In this document: in pieces, positions 51,618-59,755 of the stretch
Layout of the letters: the number at the start of each line of letters is the position of its first letter
Numbering within the stretch: the stretch's first letter is position 1
Assembly (NCBI RefSeq): GCF_023555385.1
Contig: NZ_JAJSED010000001.1
Location: forward strand, 310,001 to 374,000
Reading direction: 5' to 3'
DNA from: Guyparkeria hydrothermalis
GTDB taxonomy: Bacteria; Pseudomonadota; Gammaproteobacteria; Halothiobacillales; Halothiobacillaceae
Length of the DNA stretch: 64,000 nucleotides
Translations under genes and position numbers: made by a program
Notes under the pieces: model-generated
Database searches by the model: none
The model's input: only the letters and a program-made list of their open reading frames with translations
What the model was told of the DNA's origin: nothing

Positions 51618-52541
51618 ATGGCCTTGGTCGGCGCGCTGAACGCAGTTGTCATGCTGATTGTGTTTCTGAGGCCCGAGGTTTCACAGTCTCTTTACGAAAT
51701 TGTTTTGATCGATGAAAAGTATGAGCACTCCATCGAGATGGGTATGAGGAATCCCGGGCTGTTTTATACTGGGTTTTCCATTTTGTCGCTCGTTTATTCG
51801 TTGTTGTTCATTATTCAGCTTGCTCTGATCGTCAACTGGCGGGACAGAGTGAGGCTGTTTGATTTGCTTGTGCTCGTGTTGCTTTTTATGGGAATGTTTT
51901 TCTCCGGACGTGCGGGTTTCGTGGTGGCCTTGTTTGGGGTTGTTTTGTTTCTCCTCCTGTATTTCGTACACGGCCAGGCGGTCCAATTTGTTCGTTCGGT
52001 GCGGGTCGGCTTTTATTTCCTTTTTCTGGGTTTTGGTTTCTCTCTGGTTCTCTCCTTGTCTGGGTACGCGTACTATCTTGATTGGTTTTTCGAGTTATTC
52101 ATCAATTTTTATGAGGAAGGCAGGCTAGCCTCTAAAACTACAGATACCTTGCTGTCACAGCATTATTTCTTGCCCGGCTCCGCGTCTGGTGTTCTGTTTG
52201 GTGTAGCAAATTTTGGTAGACAGTATGGACTTGAATATATACCGTCGGACGTTGGGTACGTTTTGTTTATCCATGGCTTGGGCGTTGTGGGCCTCGTGTT
52301 CTCGTTTGGATTCTTTTTGCTGCTGTCGTTTTTGGTGTTTAGTAAAGGCGCTTGCCTAACAATGAGGTGGCTATTTCTATTCGTGGTTCTTGGGATATTA
52401 ATTGGCTCTTTTAAAGACTATTATTTTTTGAGCCATATGGGTTATACGCAAATTTTGTTTTTACTTTTTTTTGCGGCTAGATTTATTGGTGAGAGAGCGG
52501 GTGGTACTATGAAAATCACAGGTCCACGTGGTGCGTTATAA
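51618..52541 (+). CDS. wzy: O-antigen polymerase Wzy, C-terminal part (frame disrupted)
   Basis: A hydrophobic protein of 307 residues with six to eight transmembrane helices. It has a long loop (about 175-215) containing LPGSASGVLFGVANFGRQYG, the kind of periplasmic loop that polymerases use. The open frame extends upstream of ATG 51618 and its sense joins the preceding open frame near 51570. Together they would give a polymerase of about 440 residues, the normal Wzy size. As annotated, function depends on frameshifting or on a sequencing error. Confidence 0.72.
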   Translation: MALVGALNAVVMLIVFLRPEVSQSLYEIVLIDEKYEHSIEMGMRNPGLFYTGFSILSLVYSLLFIIQLALIVNWRDRVRLFDLLVLVLLFMGMFFSGRAGFVVALFGVVLFLLLYFVHGQAVQFVRSVRVGFYFLFLGFGFSLVLSLSGYAYYLDWFFELFINFYEEGRLASKTTDTLLSQHYFLPGSASGVLFGVANFGRQYGLEYIPSDVGYVLFIHGLGVVGLVFSFGFFLLLSFLVFSKGACLTMRWLFLFVVLGILIGSFKDYYFLSHMGYTQILFLLFFAARFIGERAGGTMKITGPRGAL

Positions 52542-52605
52542 GGCTGTGCACATGGAGGCTTCGTAATTTTCAATGGAAATGAGTTAAGGCGGGGAGGGCG
52601 TCTTG

Positions 52606-52618
52606 CCCCCCCCCCCCC
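52606..52618 (+). repeat. Poly-C tract of 13
   Basis: Thirteen cytosines in a row lie in the 141-base gap between wzy and the next glycosyltransferase, 64 bases upstream of its start. The preceding GGGGAGGGC could pair with part of the tract to form a hairpin. Such tracts are prone to slipped-strand length change. No reading frame of note runs through it. Confidence 0.95.
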
Positions 52619-52682
52619 TGCTACGGTTGTTGTTCTGTCTATGATGATTATCTTGTGTGTATTTACGGTGATATGATAAAAA

Positions 52683-53618
52683 ATGATTGATGTCGTGATC
52701 GTCAACTGGAATTCCGGGTTGCAGTTAATGCAGTGCTTGAGGTCTGTTCTGGGCTGTGGTGGCAACCAGGTGGCTCGTGTGATTGTCGTGGACAATAACT
52801 CGGCAGACGGATCTGCTGCTGAGGTTGATGGTATTCCTGGAGTTGAAGTGTTTTTTTTGGAAGCCAATGTTGGCTTTGGCGCAGCTTGCAATAAAGGGGC
52901 TCAACTGTGCAGTGCGCCTTATCTATTGTTTTTAAATCCGGATACCGTGGTTGAGCCCGATTCATTTTCAGTTGCTTTAAATTTTATGAATGGATCCGAA
53001 AATGAGTCGGTGGGCGTTTGCGGGATTCAGCTGGTCGATGAAAACGCAATGGTTGCCCGGACCTGTGCGCGATACCCAAATCTACTGCGATTTTTTTCGT
53101 CGGCCACTGGTATAGAGAAAATTCGCGCGTTCAGATGGTCCGGCGTGATTATGCACGATTGGGACCACCAGAGCACACGGCAGGTGGACCATGTGATCGG
53201 TGCGTTTTATTTGATCCGGAGAAATGTTTTTGAAGACCTTAAAGGGTTTGACGAACGGTTTTTCGTTTATCTAGAGGATCTCGATTTGTCGTATCGAGTT
53301 CACGACGCGGGCTGGGATATTTGGTACCTCGCTAATGCGCGCGCCTTCCACGCCGGAGGTGGTACGTCTCGGCAGATCAAAGCCAAACGGCTTTTCTACT
53401 CACTGCGCAGTCGGTTGTTGTACGGCTTCAAATATTTTCCGCGCTGGCAAGCCTGGGCGCTGGTTGGGGTGACGGTGGTATTCGAGCCGATCAGCCGCGT
53501 TGTTTGGTGTGTGGCCCGGGGAGATGTCGCGGGTATCCGACAAACTGGTGCAGCCTATAGAATGCTCTGGCGGGGCATGGGTCGAATCGTCCGTGGTGAG
53601 GGAAGATTTGAGCCATGA
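52683..53618 (+). CDS. Glycosyltransferase family 2, rhamnosyltransferase-like
   Basis: The 311-residue protein has the GT2 motifs VVIVNWNSGLQLMQCL near 4-19, VVDNNSADGSAAEVD, FLNPDTVVEPD, and the catalytic-region FDERFFVYLEDLDLSYR near 198-214. This pattern is shared with WbbL-like rhamnosyltransferases, and dTDP-L-rhamnose can be made by rfbBDAC, so rhamnose transfer is a reasonable guess. It overlaps the next glycosyltransferase by four bases. Confidence 0.87.
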   Translation: MIDVVIVNWNSGLQLMQCLRSVLGCGGNQVARVIVVDNNSADGSAAEVDGIPGVEVFFLEANVGFGAACNKGAQLCSAPYLLFLNPDTVVEPDSFSVALNFMNGSENESVGVCGIQLVDENAMVARTCARYPNLLRFFSSATGIEKIRAFRWSGVIMHDWDHQSTRQVDHVIGAFYLIRRNVFEDLKGFDERFFVYLEDLDLSYRVHDAGWDIWYLANARAFHAGGGTSRQIKAKRLFYSLRSRLLYGFKYFPRWQAWALVGVTVVFEPISRVVWCVARGDVAGIRQTGAAYRMLWRGMGRIVRGEGRFEP

Positions 53619-54706
53619 AGGTGTTGCTTCTGTCTCGTTACGGGCCGATGGGCGCCAGTTCCCGTGTGCGTTATCTCCAGTATTTGCCGTATCTACGCTC
53701 GCACGGGATGGATGTGTCGGTCGTGCCGCTGTTTTCCGATGCGTATTTGCGTTCTCTGTATGAAGGGAGGGCGCGTTGGCGAGATGTGATTGCCGGCTAT
53801 ATGCGGCGGGTGAGGGCGTTGTTGCAAGCCCGGCGGTTCGACGCGGTGATCATCGAGAAGGAGCTTTTTCCCTTTCTTCCGGCGTTTGCGGAACGTCTGC
53901 TTCGCGCAGCCGGCGTGCCCTATGTCGTCGACTACGACGATGCGCTGTTTCATCGCTACGACCTTCATTCGAGTAAATTGGTGCGCGGCGTGCTGGGTCG
54001 AAAGATCGATGTGGTGATGCGTGACGCTGCCGTCGTAGTGGCGGGTAATGACTACCTGGCCGATCGCGCCCGCGGTGCGGGGGCGAGTAGTGTCGAGCTG
54101 ATTCCCACTGTAGTCGACACGGAGCGATATCAGCCGCGCCAAACGCCTCCAAACGAGACACCGGTGATCGGTTGGATTGGCACGCCGAAGACCAGTCGGT
54201 ATCTCCAACCCCTGTTGCCGGTATTCGAAGCGCTGCAAGCCAGGATGCCGGTGCGCGTGGTTGCGGTGGGCGCGCGTCCCGAAGACTTCGCCGGAACCCC
54301 CGTCGAAACACGTCCGTGGTCGGAGGAGACCGAGGTACAGTCCATCCAGCAGTTCGACATCGGCATCATGCCGCTCACCGATTCATCTTGGGAGCGGGGT
54401 AAGTGTGGGTACAAGCTCATCCAGTACATGGCTTGTGGCGTACCGGTCGTCGCGTCGCCGGTGGGTGTCAACTCCGTAATCGTCAAACCGGGTGAGAACG
54501 GTCTGCTGGCGTGCGACGACGAGTGGGAGAAACAACTGACGACTCTGATTCAGGATGCAGAATTGCGCCGATCTTTTGGTTCGCGTGGGCGAAAGGATGT
54601 GGAGGATTGGTATTCGTTGGAGGTACAGGCGCCGCGATTGCTGGAAGTTCTCTCATCGACACGCCCGAGTAAGCCAGATAGTCAGAAAGCTTTGAAGAAC
54701 GATTGA
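53615..54706 (+). CDS. Glycosyltransferase family 4 protein
   Basis: A 363-residue GT-B glycosyltransferase. The N-terminal part starts MKVLLLSRYGPMGASSRVRYL, with VVDYDDALFHRYDLHSS near 108. The C-terminal nucleotide-sugar domain has VIGWIGTPKTSRYL and RGKCGYKLIQYMACGVPVV near 262-280. It retains the donor domain and so should be active. It begins four bases before the end of the previous gene. Specificity unknown. Confidence 0.87.
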   Translation: MKVLLLSRYGPMGASSRVRYLQYLPYLRSHGMDVSVVPLFSDAYLRSLYEGRARWRDVIAGYMRRVRALLQARRFDAVIIEKELFPFLPAFAERLLRAAGVPYVVDYDDALFHRYDLHSSKLVRGVLGRKIDVVMRDAAVVVAGNDYLADRARGAGASSVELIPTVVDTERYQPRQTPPNETPVIGWIGTPKTSRYLQPLLPVFEALQARMPVRVVAVGARPEDFAGTPVETRPWSEETEVQSIQQFDIGIMPLTDSSWERGKCGYKLIQYMACGVPVVASPVGVNSVIVKPGENGLLACDDEWEKQLTTLIQDAELRRSFGSRGRKDVEDWYSLEVQAPRLLEVLSSTRPSKPDSQKALKND

Positions 54707-54799
54707 TGGGGCAGCCTAAGGGGGGCTCAGGTTTTTGGGCCGAGCAGGTTCACTTGACCGCTATGCCAACCGTCGTTGTCCGTTAAAACGAGGGATTTT

Positions 54800-55936
54800 G
54801 TGACCAAGCGCCTTCTTTTCGTGGTGAACTCTCCGGAATTTTTCCTCTCGCATCGACTTCCTGTTGCACTTGCCGCGAAGGATTCCGGCTATGAGGTGCA
54901 CGTGGCGACAGCGCCGGGGTTGGCGGTAGAGAGGATTAGGCAATTTGGGCTGGAGCACCATGCCGTGCGGTTATCGCGCTGCGGCAAGAACCCGTTCCGA
55001 GAGCTCGCCAGCCTTTGGGCGCTGTGGCGCTTGATGCGGCATTTGCGCCCGTCACTAGTGCATACAGTAACCATAAAGCCGGTTTTATACGGCGGTCTCG
55101 CGGCGCGCCTCGCAGGAGTGCCGGCGATGGTGGCCGCGGTATCTGGGCTGGGTTCAGTATTTGGTTCCGGAGACCGGAAAGCTGGGCTTGTTCGGAGGCT
55201 GGTCCAAACACTCTATCGGTCGGCGTTGGGTCACTCCAACAGCGCCGTGATTTTCCAGAACCCGGACGACAAGAACACCCTGTTGCAAATTGGGGCGGTC
55301 AGGCAGGGCCAGGCGCGGTTAGTCCGCGGCTCGGGTGTAGATCCGGGCGAGTACCCGTTTTTGCCTGAGCCCGAAGGTACCCCGGTGGTCACCATGGCGG
55401 CTCGCTTGCTCATAGACAAGGGCGTTCGGGAGTTTGTGCAGGCGGCACGTTTGCTTCTTCAACGAGGGGTAAAGGCGGAATTTCGGTTGATCGGTGATCC
55501 CGATCCGGGTAATCCGGCCACGGTGACCCATGCGGAATTGGAGGAATGGCGCGCAGAAGGGCTAGTGCGGTTGCTCGGCTTTTGTCGTGATATTGCTGAG
55601 CGATATGCACAGTCTCACGTTATATGTTTGCCGTCATTTTACGGAGAGGGGCTGCCCAAGAGCCTTGTGGAAGCGGCCGCCTGTGGGCGGGCGGTGGTAA
55701 CCACGGATATGCCAGGATGTAGAGATGCGATCGAACCGGGCAAGTCCGGTCTGCTGATCCCAGCAAAAGACGCCGACTCTCTCGCCGACGCGATTGCCTA
55801 TTTGATCGACCATCCAGCAGAGCGACGTGCCATGGGCGCCGCTGGCCGGGCACTCGCCAAACGCGAGTTCGCCATCGAGAAGATTGTTGAACAGCATCTG
55901 GCGATATATCGAGAACTCGAGGGAGCCGATGCCTGA
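54800..55936 (+). CDS. Glycosyltransferase family 4 protein
   Basis: A 378-residue GT-B glycosyltransferase. It begins MTKRLLFVVNSPEFFLSHR from GTG 54800, which has GAGGG upstream; a TTG at 54776 is a poorer start. The acceptor half has HTVTIKPVLYGGLAARLAG near 88. The donor half has MAARLLIDKGVREFVQAARL and the conserved PSFYGEGLPKSLVEAAACG near 276. It resembles transferases placed just before the WbpV-L-M type genes in Pseudomonas O-antigen loci and may add the second sugar. It overlaps the epimerase gene by eight bases. Confidence 0.88.
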   Translation: MTKRLLFVVNSPEFFLSHRLPVALAAKDSGYEVHVATAPGLAVERIRQFGLEHHAVRLSRCGKNPFRELASLWALWRLMRHLRPSLVHTVTIKPVLYGGLAARLAGVPAMVAAVSGLGSVFGSGDRKAGLVRRLVQTLYRSALGHSNSAVIFQNPDDKNTLLQIGAVRQGQARLVRGSGVDPGEYPFLPEPEGTPVVTMAARLLIDKGVREFVQAARLLLQRGVKAEFRLIGDPDPGNPATVTHAELEEWRAEGLVRLLGFCRDIAERYAQSHVICLPSFYGEGLPKSLVEAAACGRAVVTTDMPGCRDAIEPGKSGLLIPAKDADSLADAIAYLIDHPAERRAMGAAGRALAKREFAIEKIVEQHLAIYRELEGADA

Positions 55937-56894
55937 TACACAACATGTTCTGGTGACAGGAGCCAACGGTTTCGTTGGCTCACGGCTGATTGAAAGGTTG
56001 GGTGCGGTGCCGACTTACACGGTATCAGGTGCGGTACGTCAGGTAACGGAACAGAGCGCCGAGGGGGGGCGACGATATGCCGTCGGGAGCCTGAACGCAC
56101 AAACCGATTGGCGCTCCGCGCTGGCGGGAACGGACGTTGTGGTGCACACGGCTGCTCGCGCCCACGTCATGGCGGATGCCACCACCGATCCCTTGTCGGA
56201 GTACCGACGGGTGAATGTAGACGGCACGCGGGTGCTGGCGCGTCAGGCTGCCGAGCAGGGTGTGCGGCGTTTCGTGTTCATCAGCTCGGTGAAAGTGAAC
56301 GGTGAGCGAACGGAAACGGACGCGCGCTTTTCTGCCGACGACGAGCCGTCACCCAGAGATGCCTACGGGGTTTCGAAGTTCGAGGCGGAACAGGCACTGC
56401 GTGAGATCTGTTCGGAAACCGGCATGGAGATCGTCATCATTCGTCCGCCACTGGTCTACGGCCCCGGGGTAAAGGGCAACTTCGCCTCGATGATGCGGTG
56501 GGTGCAGAAAGGTGTGCCGCTGCCGCTAGGTGCTGTGAACAATCGCCGCAGCCTGGTTGCGCTGGATAACGTGGTTGATCTGGTAACCACTTGTATCGAC
56601 CATCCGGCGGCCGCCAATGAAGTCTTTCTGGTGTCGGATGGTGAAGACCTTTCCACGACTGATCTGCTGCGTCGCGTGGGTAAAGCGATGAACAGGCCGG
56701 CGCGCCTGATTTCCGTGCCGACGCGTCTGCTTGCGGGCGCGGCGGCGATGTTGGGCAAGCGCGACGTGGCGCGGCGTCTGCTGGGGTCGTTGCAGGTGGA
56801 TATCTCGAAGACAAGGGATGTGCTGGGCTGGGAGCCGCCGATCTCTGTGGATGAAGGGTTGCGGCGGGCAGTCGAACCCTTGACGAGGCTGTAG
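55929..56894 (+). CDS. NAD-dependent epimerase/reductase, WbpV/WreQ-like
   Basis: A 321-residue extended SDR protein with VLVTGANGFVGSRLIERLG near 6-24, HTAARAHVMADATTDPLSEY near 72-91, and the catalytic Ser in FISSVKVNGER and Tyr-Lys in YGVSKFEAEQAL. Its place directly before a sugar-phosphate transferase and a WbpM-like dehydratase fits a 4-keto reductase making UDP-QuiNAc or UDP-FucNAc. A 4-epimerase is the alternative. The start overlaps the previous gene by eight bases, and the stop lies inside a REP-like repeat. Confidence 0.82.
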   Translation: MPDTQHVLVTGANGFVGSRLIERLGAVPTYTVSGAVRQVTEQSAEGGRRYAVGSLNAQTDWRSALAGTDVVVHTAARAHVMADATTDPLSEYRRVNVDGTRVLARQAAEQGVRRFVFISSVKVNGERTETDARFSADDEPSPRDAYGVSKFEAEQALREICSETGMEIVIIRPPLVYGPGVKGNFASMMRWVQKGVPLPLGAVNNRRSLVALDNVVDLVTTCIDHPAAANEVFLVSDGEDLSTTDLLRRVGKAMNRPARLISVPTRLLAGAAAMLGKRDVARRLLGSLQVDISKTRDVLGWEPPISVDEGLRRAVEPLTRL

Positions 56895-56967
56895 GAGTGG
56901 CCGTGGCCGCGAACGGGTTTGGTGCCATGGTACGGGCGTGGCCTGTTCGCGCTTGAAGGCGCTCCTA
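56892..56967. repeat. REP-like element (TAGGAG...CTCCTA)
   Basis: TAGGAGTGGCCGTGGCCGCGAAC (arm 56892-56914) faces GTTCGCGC...GCGCTCCTA (arm 56945-56967). The outer six and inner seven bases pair, with mismatches between. The outer sequence TAGGAGYG is that of the extragenic palindromes common in Pseudomonas-like and related gammaproteobacteria. The TAG at its left edge is the stop codon of the epimerase gene. Confidence 0.65.
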
Positions 56968-56994
56968 AATTTGGCTCAGGAGCGGCGTTTTTTT
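56960..56994 (+). terminator. Intrinsic terminator candidate
   Basis: CGCTCCT (56960-56966) pairs with AGGAGCG (56978-56984) across an 11-base loop, and a T7 run follows at 56988-56994. It shares its left arm with the REP-like element. It would end or weaken transcription between the epimerase and the sugar-phosphate transferase genes, which otherwise look like one pathway. Confidence 0.55.
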
Positions 56995-57013
56995 CTAATT
57001 TTTTGGAGCTTTC

Positions 57014-57568
57014 GTGTTCCGTTTCTTTGATGTTGTTTTGTCCTTTCTTGGACTGGTCGTTGGCCTTCCCCTGCTGCTTCTCCTGACGGTGATCGGCTGG
57101 TTCGACACCCGTTCGCCGTTATTCCGCCAGGAGCGGGTAGGGCGTGGGCGCAAACCGTTCACACTGGTGAAGTTTCGAACCATGCGGCCTGACACCGCTT
57201 CCGTAGCCACTCACCTGGCCAGTGCCTCGGCCATTACGCCGTTCGGGCGGTTTCTCCGCCGGTCCAAGCTTGATGAACTGCCGCAGTTGTGGAACGTGCT
57301 CAAGGGCGAGATGAGCCTGGTCGGCCCGCGCCCCTGCCTGCCGAACCAGGAAGAGCTTATGGCCGAGCGGGAGCGGCGGGGCGTGTTCGACGTGCGCCCG
57401 GGGATCACCGGGCTGGCGCAGGTCAATGGCATCGACATGTCCGATCCGGAGCGACTGGCGGAGGTGGATGAACAGATGGTCAAGCAACTGTCGTTGAGGG
57501 GCTACTTCCGTTACCTGCTCCTGACTGCTACCGGCAAGGGGGCGGGGGATCGGGTGCGCGGCTCTTGA
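57014..57568 (+). CDS. Sugar-phosphate transferase initiating repeat-unit synthesis
   Basis: A 184-residue bacterial sugar transferase (small polyprenyl-phosphate hexose-1-phosphate transferase type) that loads the first sugar onto undecaprenyl phosphate. One membrane-embedded helix at about 4-25 is followed by RQERVGRGRKPFTLVKFRTM, then FLRRSKLDELPQLWNVLKG near 78 and MSLVGPRPCLP near 99. RPGITGLAQVNG is near 130. It is the short, catalytic-core-only form, like PglC and WreU. It starts at GTG 57014 behind GGAG. Together with its neighbours it would use a UDP-6-deoxy-N-acetylhexosamine. Confidence 0.92.
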   Translation: MFRFFDVVLSFLGLVVGLPLLLLLTVIGWFDTRSPLFRQERVGRGRKPFTLVKFRTMRPDTASVATHLASASAITPFGRFLRRSKLDELPQLWNVLKGEMSLVGPRPCLPNQEELMAERERRGVFDVRPGITGLAQVNGIDMSDPERLAEVDEQMVKQLSLRGYFRYLLLTATGKGAGDRVRGS

Positions 57569-57708
57569 TACTCATTTTGAGATCTTTGGAACGCGGTTCG
57601 AGCTTCGTGCATTCGAGAGCGCAACTCGCGGCTCATGCCCGTGACAAAATGCCGTCTAAATCTTGTCGGCCGCCAGGCCGTCGCACTTGTTTGCATGGAT
57701 GACGTTCA

Positions 57709-59625
57709 GTGTCTCTGATCGCACGTTTTAAGCATTTCCTTCGAGAGTTGCCTTCTGTTTACAAGCGCGGCCTGATGGTCGCACTGGATCTTTTGTTGAT
57801 TCCGTTCGCTCTTTGGGCAGCGTTGTCGTTGCGCTACGGGGAGTGGTTCACGGATTTCAATCGTGCCGCGCTGGCTTTTTTGGGACTGGTGTCCTTCACC
57901 ATTCTGGTATTCGTTCGGCTCGGCCTGTACCGGGCGGTGATGCGTTTTCTGGGGTGGAAGGCGTTTGAACAGATAGCGATGGGCGTGGCCGGCTCAACGT
58001 TGGTGCTGTTAGCGATTCTCTTGCTGCACCCGGAGGCCCAGTTGCCCCGGTCGACGTTCGTGATCTATGGCCTTCTCTTGTTTGTGCTGGTGGGGGGCTC
58101 TCGTTTTCTTGCGAGGCGTGTGCTTGGTGCGACGCCCGCTAGCAGAGGGCGTGAGCGAGTTGCTGTCTACGGAGCGGGCGCCAGCGGTCAGCAAGTCGTG
58201 GGCATGCTCAGCAAGGGCATCGACTATCAGCCGGTTGTTTTTCTCGACGATGCGGAGGATATCGAGGGGCGCGAGATCGATGGCCTGCGGGTAGTCAACC
58301 CGAAACAGCCGGGTCTGGTGCGCATTCTTGAGCGGATGGGGGTGAAATCGATCCTGCTGTCGGTGCCTTCAGCCGATGCGGCCACACGGCGTTCGATCCT
58401 CAATTTCCTTGAGCCGTTGCCGTTTCATGTGCGCACGGTGCCGGGTATTGAGGACATCCTTTCGGGACGGGCATCACTGGATCAGGTTCGAGAGGTTGAT
58501 ATCGAGGACCTGCTTGGCCGAGAGCCGGTTGCGCCTCGACCGGAGCTGCTTGGTAAGTGCATCACTGGCAAAACCGTGCTAGTTACCGGGGCGGGCGGCT
58601 CGATCGGCGCAGAGCTGTGCCGTCAAGTGGTGGCTCAAGGGGCATCTCGACTCATCCTGTTCGAAGTGTCGGAGTACGGCCTCTACTCGATCGATCAGGA
58701 ATTACGTGGCATGCCGGCTGTAGCGAACGGTGATGTGGAGGTGGTTGCTGCCCTAGGTAGTGTGCTGGACGAGCGCCGCCTGGTTCGCCTGTTTGCTCGT
58801 TTCTCCGTGGATACCGTCTATCATGCCGCGGCCTACAAGCATGTGCCGTTGGTCGAGCACAACCCGATTGAGGGGCTATCGAACAATGCGTTGGGCACCT
58901 TGATCACAGCGCGGCTTGCCGCGGCGGCGAGCGTGTCTCATTTCGTTCTGATTTCCACCGACAAGGCGGTGCGGCCGACTAATATCATGGGCGCGAGCAA
59001 GCGCCTCGCCGAGATGGCATTGCAGGCACTCCAGCCCGATTCACCCGATACCGTGTTCAGCATGGTGCGCTTCGGCAATGTGCTGGGATCCAGTGGCTCG
59101 GTCGTGCCACTGTTCCGTCGGCAGATTGCCGAGGGCGGGCCGATCACCGTGACGCATCCGGACATCACTCGCTACTTCATGACCATCCCGGAGGCCGTCG
59201 AACTGGTCATCCAGGCGGGCAGCATGGCCCAGGGGGGAGACGTATTCGTGCTCGACATGGGTGAGCCGGTCAAGATCGCGCAGCTTGCCCGCCGGATGGT
59301 TCACCTTAGCGGCCTGGAGGTGCGCGACGAGGCTCACCCGGACGGCGATGTCGAAATCATCTACACCGGTCTGCGCCCCGGGGAAAAGCTGTTCGAGGAA
59401 TTGTTGATCGGTGAGGCGGTCAGTGGCACTGAACACCCCCGCATATTGCGCGCCAGTGAAGATTGCCTTACATGGGTCGTATTCGAGAAACGGCTCGCCC
59501 GTCTGCGCAAGGACATGGATCGTTTCGATCTTCCTGCTGTGCGTTCCCATCTCGCCGACGTGGTGAGCGGGTACGAGCCGCATCACCGGATTGAGGATTA
59601 CTGTTGGTTGGATAAATCGGGTTGA
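57709..59625 (+). CDS. UDP-GlcNAc 4,6-dehydratase, WbpM/PglF-like membrane protein
   Basis: A 638-residue polysaccharide biosynthesis protein with four N-terminal transmembrane helices (about 18-38, 47-70, 83-107, 112-132). Next come a CoA-binding-like Rossmann part (VAVYGAGASGQQVVGML near 153) and a C-terminal SDR dehydratase domain. That domain starts VLVTGAGGSIGAELCRQV near 289 and contains STDKAVRPTNIMGASKR near 415. In this motif methionine replaces the usual SDR tyrosine, the hallmark of the WbpM group. It makes the 4-keto-6-deoxy intermediate for QuiNAc or FucNAc. Start is GTG 57709; 140 bases without a gene precede it. Confidence 0.92.
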   Translation: MSLIARFKHFLRELPSVYKRGLMVALDLLLIPFALWAALSLRYGEWFTDFNRAALAFLGLVSFTILVFVRLGLYRAVMRFLGWKAFEQIAMGVAGSTLVLLAILLLHPEAQLPRSTFVIYGLLLFVLVGGSRFLARRVLGATPASRGRERVAVYGAGASGQQVVGMLSKGIDYQPVVFLDDAEDIEGREIDGLRVVNPKQPGLVRILERMGVKSILLSVPSADAATRRSILNFLEPLPFHVRTVPGIEDILSGRASLDQVREVDIEDLLGREPVAPRPELLGKCITGKTVLVTGAGGSIGAELCRQVVAQGASRLILFEVSEYGLYSIDQELRGMPAVANGDVEVVAALGSVLDERRLVRLFARFSVDTVYHAAAYKHVPLVEHNPIEGLSNNALGTLITARLAAAASVSHFVLISTDKAVRPTNIMGASKRLAEMALQALQPDSPDTVFSMVRFGNVLGSSGSVVPLFRRQIAEGGPITVTHPDITRYFMTIPEAVELVIQAGSMAQGGDVFVLDMGEPVKIAQLARRMVHLSGLEVRDEAHPDGDVEIIYTGLRPGEKLFEELLIGEAVSGTEHPRILRASEDCLTWVVFEKRLARLRKDMDRFDLPAVRSHLADVVSGYEPHHRIEDYCWLDKSG

Positions 59626-59715
59626 TTCTGGCCGCGGACGTGTCGAGATGTTCGCCGGGAGGCTGGTGCCTCGCCCAATGATGCCTGCCAAGTCCCGTCC
59701 CGGTATAGCGCGCGC

Positions 59716-59721
59716 TACAAT
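59716..59721 (+). promoter_or_regulatory. Possible -10 box before the ligase gene (TACAAT)
   Basis: GCTACAATGG lies 35 bases before the ligase start, matching the -10 consensus at five of six bases. No good -35 is visible 16-18 bases upstream, so this is weak evidence for a separate promoter. Confidence 0.3.
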
Positions 59722-59755
59722 GGCGCGCCCCATTGTTCACGGACGACTCAGATTC

